Positions 59,390 through 64,000 of a stretch of DNA of 64,000 nt are shown in pieces. The notes under the pieces are model-generated. The model was given only the letters and a program-made list of their open reading frames with translations. It had not been told where the DNA came from and searched no databases. This DNA comes from Pedobacter sp. FW305-3-2-15-E-R2A2 (GTDB lineage Bacteria > Bacteroidota > Bacteroidia > Sphingobacteriales > Sphingobacteriaceae): NCBI RefSeq assembly GCF_038446955.1, contig NZ_CP151803.1, positions 4,340,001 through 4,404,000 on the forward strand. The letters are read 5' to 3'. Made by a program: the position numbers and the translations under genes. Positions within the stretch are counted from its first letter, which is position 1, and every line of letters starts with the position of its first letter.

Positions 59390-59397
59390 CAAAGATA
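59390..59397 (-). promoter_or_regulatory. -7 box of msrC
   Basis: It reads TATCTTTG on the minus strand, 14 bases before the ATG at 59375. Confidence 0.4.
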
Positions 59398-59433
59398 CAA
59401 AAGCGCAATCCTAAATGTTGCCGAAATTTTATC

Positions 59434-59441
59434 TAAGTTTG
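59434..59441 (+). promoter_or_regulatory. -7 box of the S46 peptidase gene
   Basis: TAAGTTTG (TAnnTTTG), 28 bases before the ATG at 59470. Confidence 0.4.
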
Positions 59442-59469
59442 GGGGTTCATAAATAAACACACCATCGAA

Positions 59470-61638
59470 ATGAATAAGAAAACCTTATTATTTACTTCAC
59501 TATTAGCACTCGGAATCCTCCAGTCGGGCTACAAGCCCTGGGATGAAGGAATGTTTCCGCTGAGCGAAATCCACAAACTAGACTTAAAGAAAGCAGGCCT
59601 GAAGATAGACCAAAATGAGATCTACAATCCCAATGGCACCAGCCTTGTAGACGCCCTCGTTAACGTAGGCGGATGCACAGGATCATTCATATCCAACGAA
59701 GGACTGATCATCACCAATCACCATTGCGCATTCAGCGCAGTACAACTGGCCAGTACCCCGGAACACGATTACCTGACCAATGGATTTGTGGCCAAGTCAC
59801 ATGAACAGGAGATTGAAGCAAAAGGCTTAACTTGTCGGATTACTGATAGTTATGAAGACGTATCTGACAGAGTTCTAGGCGCTGTAGCTCAGATTGAAGA
59901 TCCCGCTTCCAGGTTAAAACTCATTAACGACGCCATGAAAAACATCGCGGTAGAGGCAGAGAAAAAAGACCCAAGTATTAAAGCTGAAGTATCAGAAATG
60001 TTTATTGGAAAGACTTATGTGTTATTCCGTTATAAAACCATTCAGGATGTCAGACTGGTTTACGTACCCAATCGCCAGATTGGTGAATACGGTGGCGAAA
60101 CCGACAACTGGGTATGGCCACGCCATACCGGAGACTTCTCTTTCATGCGCGCCTATGTTGCAAAAGACGGTTCTCCTGCAAAATATTCAAAAGACAACGT
60201 TCCATATACACCGAAGAAGTTCTTAAAGGTAAACCCAAGCGGCACCAACGAAGAAGATTTTGTATTCATCTTAGGCTATCCGGGAAGAACCTTCCGCCAC
60301 CGCCCTGCTGAATTCATCCAGTATCAGCAACAATATGTTTTGCCATACGTATCTGAATTGTACGACTTCCAAAACAGCACAATGGAAAGCGCAGGTAAGA
60401 AAAACAAAACTACAGAAATCAAGCTGGCTACCAGAATTAAGAGAAATGCCAACGTATTGAAAAACTACAGAGGAAAACTTCAGGGACTAAAAGGCATCGA
60501 CCTCATCTCACAGAAGAAAGAAGAAGATGCTTCATTGGCGCAATTCATCAATAACAACGTAGATGTAAAAGCAAAATACGGCAACCTGATGAATGATATT
60601 GATAATTTATATAAACTCATCAATGGAGACGCACAGAGAGACTTATGGTTTGCTCAGATCTACAATTCCACCAGTTTATTATCTGTATCAAAAAACATCA
60701 ACAACTTCAAAGCAGCGCTGGACGCACAACCTGCCGCAGATAAACAGCAGTTCTTTGACCAGAACATCGCTGGCCTAAAACAATCATTAGGCAATACATA
60801 TGAAGCCTACGAAATAGAGGTAGACAGAAAGATTTTTAAGAGAATGTTGACAGATGCCGCAGCATTTAATCCCAACCAAAAGGTAACTGCCGTAAATAAA
60901 GTCACCAGTAAAGGAACAAACAGTAACGCTGTAATCGACCAGTTCATTGAAAACACACTCGGCTTAAGCAAACTAAAAGACGAATCGTATGTGATGAATA
61001 CGCTTTTAAAATCACCTAAAGCCATTGCCGACTACAGTGACGGGCTATTGTTGTTCGAAAGAGACCTCGCCAGACAAATTGCGGAAATCAAACCTGAAAA
61101 AGACCGCAGGGAAGGTTTACTAAACAAGTTAATGGGCGACTATGTAAATGTAAAGGAGAAGTTCAAGAAAAAGGACTTCATCCCTGATGCCAACAGTACC
61201 TTACGCCTTACTTATGGCTATGTAAGAGGCTACTGGCCTGCAGATGCATCCTACATGAGACCGTACACCACCATCAAAGGAATCCTGGAAAAAGGAACAA
61301 CCGACAACCCGGAATTCGACTACCCTGCCCAAATCAAGGCATTATGGGAAGCCAAAGACTTTGGGCCTTTCGCTAAGAAAGACCTGAACGATGTTCCGGT
61401 ATCCTTCCTTTACAACATGGATACGACTGGCGGAAACTCTGGTTCTCCAATTATGAATGCTAAAGGTGAACTGATCGGCGTCAACTTTGACCGCGCTTAC
61501 GGAGCAACCATTAACGATTACGCCTGGAACGAAAGCTACAGCAGATCAATAGGCGTTGACATTCGTTATGTGCTATGGGTAGCCTCCAAAATCGACAAAG
61601 CAGATTTCCTGATCAGGGAAATGGGCGTTAAACTATAA
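59470..61638 (+). CDS. dpp11: S46-family dipeptidyl-peptidase, DPP11-type (Asp/Glu-specific by sequence)
   Basis: A 722-residue periplasmic serine peptidase with an N-terminal signal sequence. It releases dipeptides from polypeptide N-termini. The triad can be read as His85 in LIITNHHCAF, Asp222 in RHTGDFSFMRAYV, and Ser657 in TTGGNSGSPIM. Eighteen residues after the serine is Arg675 (GVNFDRAYGA), the place of Arg673 in Porphyromonas DPP11, which selects acidic P1 residues; DPP7 has Gly there. It is monocistronic, with its own -7 box and terminator. It probably feeds on proteins or processes periplasmic peptides. Confidence 0.92.
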   Translation: MNKKTLLFTSLLALGILQSGYKPWDEGMFPLSEIHKLDLKKAGLKIDQNEIYNPNGTSLVDALVNVGGCTGSFISNEGLIITNHHCAFSAVQLASTPEHDYLTNGFVAKSHEQEIEAKGLTCRITDSYEDVSDRVLGAVAQIEDPASRLKLINDAMKNIAVEAEKKDPSIKAEVSEMFIGKTYVLFRYKTIQDVRLVYVPNRQIGEYGGETDNWVWPRHTGDFSFMRAYVAKDGSPAKYSKDNVPYTPKKFLKVNPSGTNEEDFVFILGYPGRTFRHRPAEFIQYQQQYVLPYVSELYDFQNSTMESAGKKNKTTEIKLATRIKRNANVLKNYRGKLQGLKGIDLISQKKEEDASLAQFINNNVDVKAKYGNLMNDIDNLYKLINGDAQRDLWFAQIYNSTSLLSVSKNINNFKAALDAQPAADKQQFFDQNIAGLKQSLGNTYEAYEIEVDRKIFKRMLTDAAAFNPNQKVTAVNKVTSKGTNSNAVIDQFIENTLGLSKLKDESYVMNTLLKSPKAIADYSDGLLLFERDLARQIAEIKPEKDRREGLLNKLMGDYVNVKEKFKKKDFIPDANSTLRLTYGYVRGYWPADASYMRPYTTIKGILEKGTTDNPEFDYPAQIKALWEAKDFGPFAKKDLNDVPVSFLYNMDTTGGNSGSPIMNAKGELIGVNFDRAYGATINDYAWNESYSRSIGVDIRYVLWVASKIDKADFLIREMGVKL

Positions 61639-61653
61639 TAACAGACAAGACCT

Positions 61654-61686
61654 AAAAGCCGTCTTTCTCTGGAAACGACGGCTTTT
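61654..61686 (+). terminator. Terminator after the S46 peptidase gene
   Basis: Perfect 10-bp arms AAAAGCCGTC and GACGGCTTTT followed by TATT. Confidence 0.85.
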
Positions 61687-61702
61687 TATTAAAGAAAAAA
61701 AT

Positions 61703-61954
61703 ATGAGAGTAATCGCAGAACTACCACATCCGGAATGCAAGATCACCCTATTCAATATGAACCAGAAATACATTGTGAAGTTTGAACAGGGAACACTGGA
61801 ACAGAGTTATAAATTATCTGAACTGGACCTGAGTGGAGGAGGGGCAAATGAAATATTTCAGATGCTGGATGAGGCATTTATTGCAACCGTAGTAGAGCGT
61901 TTCAAAGCCATGAGAACTGATTTTTCCGCGGCTTACAACAGACAGCAATACTAG
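61703..61954 (+). CDS. Small conserved-looking 83-residue protein
   Basis: A soluble protein, MRVIAELPHPECKITLFNMN..., with a beta-rich first half and a helical second half ending SAAYNRQQY. I associate similar short proteins with Bacteroidetes genomes, but no function is known to me. It lies 16 bases after the peptidase terminator. The 378-base gap after it (61955-62332) is AT-rich and holds only a short palindrome; I see no gene there. Confidence 0.8.
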   Translation: MRVIAELPHPECKITLFNMNQKYIVKFEQGTLEQSYKLSELDLSGGGANEIFQMLDEAFIATVVERFKAMRTDFSAAYNRQQY

Positions 61955-62004
61955 TTGACAAAAACCATCACAACTAACTGTAAAACAGATCAAATATCAG
62001 TTTA

Positions 62005-62021
62005 ACAGAATATTATTCTGT
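62005..62021. repeat. 17-bp palindrome in a long gene-free gap
   Basis: ACAGAATA T TATTCTGT is a perfect palindrome in the AT-rich gap 61955-62332, about 312 bases upstream of the lipoprotein gene. It could be a dimeric regulator site. Confidence 0.35.
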
Positions 62022-62332
62022 AATAAACAATAAAAACAAACCTGAAATTTAGCCCTACTTATAGTTATAGATCAACAAAACAACAACACATACACTGATA
62101 AACAGCAAATTAAAACAACAAACAAAACATTATATGGCCACTATTTTACGCCAAATATTATAAAGGTTTCGTGATTTAAGGCGGAAAAAGGAAGAAAAAA
62201 GACGCTGATCTAAACTAGGAATTTAAAGGTAAAAAACAACAAATACAGCAAGATTCTTTATAGACAAATCTGCCAGTTAATGCGTACTTTTACATCGGCC
62301 TTTTCATCAGCCGGCAATAAGTTATACCAATC

Positions 62333-62926
62333 ATGAAGACGAACTTACTATTTATAACAGCAGCAATCTTACTCGCATTTTCAGCATGTAATAAAGTTAG
62401 CGAAAGCATTCAGCGTGACATCATCACTAAGACAGATACCATTGCTTTTGAATTCCTTCCTAGCGACAACACAAGCAGTCCCAACAACAGCATTCAAGAC
62501 CTGTCAGCATTATTGAATCTGACAGAAGAAATAAAAAAGGCCGGAGGGTTTGAAATGAAAGATATTGTCAGCATCAAACTATCCAGCTTTGTTTTGATCC
62601 AGGATTCTATTCTCCGCAAAACTAAAGATGGGAAGAGAGACAGCAATTACGTTGATCCTGCAAATAACTTTAGAAACTTTTCCAGCGTAAAAGCACTGCT
62701 CAAAAGCGGAAGTAAATTAGACAGTCTTGCCAAGATCACCAACATTCCTGAAGGCGCAATATCGGCCAGACTGATCTTATCCCCACTCATTGCTCCGGAT
62801 ACATTAAAATCTGCCATAAACGCAGGCAATATGAAATACAATCTGAGCATCCAACTGAGAACTCCGACGAAAGACACGATAAAAGCAAAGGTATTGACCA
62901 ACTATACCCTTACCCTTCGCAAATAA
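62333..62926 (+). CDS. Unrecognised lipoprotein, 197 residues
   Basis: The signal peptide MKTNLLFITAAILLAFSAC carries a clear lipobox (AFSAC), so the protein is anchored in a membrane facing the periplasm. The mature part is beta-rich with Ser/Asp/Lys and no recognised motif. The order of strands (DTIAFEFLP, IVSIKLSSFVLIQ, MKYNLSIQLRTPTKDTIKAKVLTNYTLTLRK) resembles an immunoglobulin-like fold. It is monocistronic and ends at a strong palindromic terminator. Confidence 0.85.
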   Translation: MKTNLLFITAAILLAFSACNKVSESIQRDIITKTDTIAFEFLPSDNTSSPNNSIQDLSALLNLTEEIKKAGGFEMKDIVSIKLSSFVLIQDSILRKTKDGKRDSNYVDPANNFRNFSSVKALLKSGSKLDSLAKITNIPEGAISARLILSPLIAPDTLKSAINAGNMKYNLSIQLRTPTKDTIKAKVLTNYTLTLRK

Positions 62927-62940
62927 GCAAACAAGCAAAA

Positions 62941-62978
62941 AGGAAAGCCCTGATGACAATTGTCATCAGGGCTTTCCT
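62941..62978. terminator. 38-bp perfect palindrome, bidirectional terminator
   Basis: AGGAAAGCCCTGATGACAA is followed directly by its reverse complement and a T tract. It serves the lipoprotein gene and the convergent CDGSH gene. Confidence 0.92.
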
Positions 62979-63001
62979 TTTTTTATACAAACAGCGTAGA
63001 A

Positions 63002-63226
63002 CTATACCTTTTTTGGAGGAAGCTCAAACGCAATCGCATCGTGCTCAAAATGCCCACGGTGTGCACCATCACAAAAAGGCTTATTTGCAGATAAACCACA
63101 GCGACAGATAGACAACACTGTTCTTCCCTGTAAGCCATATTCATTACCTTGTGCATCGACAATTTCGAAATCGCCATCTATCTTCACAGAGCCGTTGCTA
63201 TTTATTGTTAGTTTAGTTTTTGACAT
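63002..63226 (-). CDS. CDGSH iron-sulfur domain protein (MitoNEET-like)
   Basis: A 74-residue protein. The start at 63226 (MSKTKLTINSNGSVKIDGDFEIVD) is preferred; the longer frame reads a low-complexity leader. The [2Fe-2S] ligands are Cys41, Cys43, Cys52 and His56 in ICRCGLSANKPFCDGAHRGHF, the CDGSH signature with Ala-His in place of Ser-His. It is a soluble redox or cluster-transfer protein of unknown partner. It is monocistronic and convergent with the lipoprotein gene. Confidence 0.95.
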   Translation of the reverse strand: MSKTKLTINSNGSVKIDGDFEIVDAQGNEYGLQGRTVLSICRCGLSANKPFCDGAHRGHFEHDAIAFELPPKKV

Positions 63227-63366
63227 GTTTATTTTTTTTGACAAAAATAGAGATTGAATCTTCAGACAAAAGCGCTCTTTGCAATTTAGATTCATTCACA
63301 TTAACGCGCCGGAAAACATTTAAACCCACTCCCTCCCGCTTTTCCCGATTTAAAACTACGCCGGAA

Positions 63367-63397
63367 TTGATAATGAACATAAAATTGCTTACATTTG
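63367..63397 (+). promoter_or_regulatory. Promoter with both -33 TTG and -7 TACATTTG
   Basis: TTG at 63367-63369, a 20-bp spacer, then TACATTTG at 63390-63397. This is the best complete Bacteroidetes-type promoter in the window. It would start a transcript about 210 bases upstream of the small gene at 63615. Confidence 0.55.
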
Positions 63398-63398
63398 C

Positions 63399-63463
63399 AT
63401 GAAACGGGATATCATTACAACTATTCTCTTACTACTTACTTACTGATCAATCCATTTGATCAG
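63399..63463 (+). promoter_or_regulatory. Candidate leader-peptide and hairpin attenuator
   Basis: A 15-codon ORF at 63399-63446 (MKRDIITTILLLLTY) has its stop codon inside the 5' arm of a perfect hairpin CTGATCAA-TCCAT-TTGATCAG at 63443-63463. An Ile/Leu/Thr-rich leader ending in a hairpin resembles amino-acid attenuators. The ATG is so close to the -7 box that it may lie at or before the transcription start, a real weakness. The rest of the 63227-63614 gap shows no other gene. Confidence 0.3.
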
Positions 63464-63614
63464 GTTTCAATTTCTCCAGGTTGCTGATCCGTTGCCTCCC
63501 GAGAATTAAATTACATTCTAGCCAAATTGATCTATAATGGAATCAACGAAAGCAGGCTTATAGAATAGGTAAAACCAGAGGAGAGAGTTATTTTTTAACT
63601 AATACATTGAATTT

Positions 63615-63800
63615 ATGGCTAAATCTCAGGCTACCTTCATGAAGAAGCAACTAGAAAAAAACAGGCAGAAGAAAAAAGAAGATAAAGAACAACGCAAGCA
63701 GGAACGCCAGCAAAATTCTACAGGTGGTGACCTGGAAAGCATGATGGCTTATGTGAATGAATTTGGAGAGATCGTATCTACTCCACCGGAAAAGAAATAG
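63615..63800 (+). CDS. Small charged protein, 61 residues
   Basis: MAKSQATFMKKQLEKNRQKKKEDKEQRKQERQQ is a Lys/Glu/Gln-rich helical N-terminal half. A conserved-looking end follows, with LESMMAYVNEFGEIVSTPPEKK. This form is common in Bacteroidetes, often just before a cold-shock protein gene, but no such gene is seen before the window ends. It probably binds RNA or ribosomes; that is a guess from charge. A terminator follows directly, so it is monocistronic here. Confidence 0.85.
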   Translation: MAKSQATFMKKQLEKNRQKKKEDKEQRKQERQQNSTGGDLESMMAYVNEFGEIVSTPPEKK

Positions 63801-63812
63801 ATCCAACAAGAG

Positions 63813-63833
63813 AAGCTGCTTTTTAAGCGGCTT
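63813..63833 (+). terminator. Terminator after the small charged protein gene
   Basis: AAGCTGCTT and AAGCGGCTT arms (one T-G pair) with a TTT loop, followed by a T tract. Confidence 0.85.
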
Positions 63834-64000
63834 TTTTTTATCCCCCCAACTGTGTAAATATTACCTCAATACCGGACAGCCTGTCCATTTTTCTCTTCAG
63901 CCGAATGTCATTAGCATCCTGTTATAACAACTCTTTTACAGAAAAAAACCTACTCACTTCCCCTTCTTTTACAACCTAAAGTTTTGAAAGAAAACCTACA

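Noticed and set aside
62138..62164. Short ATG frame in the 61955-62332 gap
   Set aside because: It encodes fewer than ten residues, without a visible promoter or ribosome-binding context.
63840..64000. Possible gene at the right edge of the window
   Set aside because: All frames are short and AT-rich with no recognisable start or family sequence.

Overview
The window looks like a chromosomal segment of a Bacteroidota bacterium of the Sphingobacteriaceae, most likely Pedobacter or a close relative. The evidence is the housekeeping gene types, the Bacteroidetes-restricted families (S46 peptidase, GH92 mannosidase, DUF3667, PorE-like OmpA protein, CDGSH protein), and the many TAnnTTTG boxes, the -7 element of the Bacteroidetes primary sigma factor, in front of genes. 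I see no rRNA, tRNA, CRISPR array, transposase or phage module. Most of the window is ordinary core genome with small accessory patches.

Layout. 1-3.2 kb: the end of a large GAF-type protein, then an AraC regulator and an aldo/keto reductase that share a repeated operator-like motif. 3.3-9.2 kb: pyruvate oxidase poxB, an Lrp/AsnC-yceH-lprI operon divergent from a PLP-dependent histidine decarboxylase, and a second aldo/keto reductase. 9.3-12.9 kb: a histone H1-like small protein, an exported peptide deformylase, an Rnk/GreA-type protein, a Xre-RES toxin-antitoxin pair and a queuosine-precursor transporter. 13-19.7 kb: a tight five-gene run (YbdL aminotransferase, omega-amidase, glycosylasparaginase, CutC, GH92 mannosidase) that looks like a glycoprotein or N-glycan-asparagine catabolic unit. 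19.7-25.7 kb: lepA, folD, an AT-rich patch of unrecognised small proteins, a Rieske protein and queE. 25.7-34.2 kb: a PorE-like envelope protein, kdsA, recQ, kdsD, manC and the Hsp70-like yegD.

34.3-38 kb: a cluster of two YceI proteins, a membrane protein, an unrecognised small protein and an outer-membrane barrel, carrying two matching Crp/Fnr-like palindromes; this is the best candidate here for an undescribed functional unit. 38-48.4 kb: rlmB, dnaB, chrA, a TPR protein, etfB-etfA, a bifunctional nuclease, nupG, a DUF3667 protein and gltA. 48.5-52 kb: a DUF3347 lipoprotein, a small outer-membrane protein, miaA, a phage-like GNAT-type protein and a DUF1801 protein, followed by a 116-bp inverted repeat. 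52.2-59.4 kb: a long minus-strand run (kynU, bestrophin, HDAC-like, topB, metallo-hydrolase) preceded by msrC and a 3-methyladenine glycosylase. 59.5-64 kb: an S46 peptidase with DPP11-type specificity residue, a small conserved protein, a lipoprotein, a CDGSH protein and a small charged protein behind a long leader.

Transcription units are mostly separated by clear hairpins, many of them bidirectional between convergent genes. All functional calls are by recognition of motifs and family sequence patterns; no database search was run.
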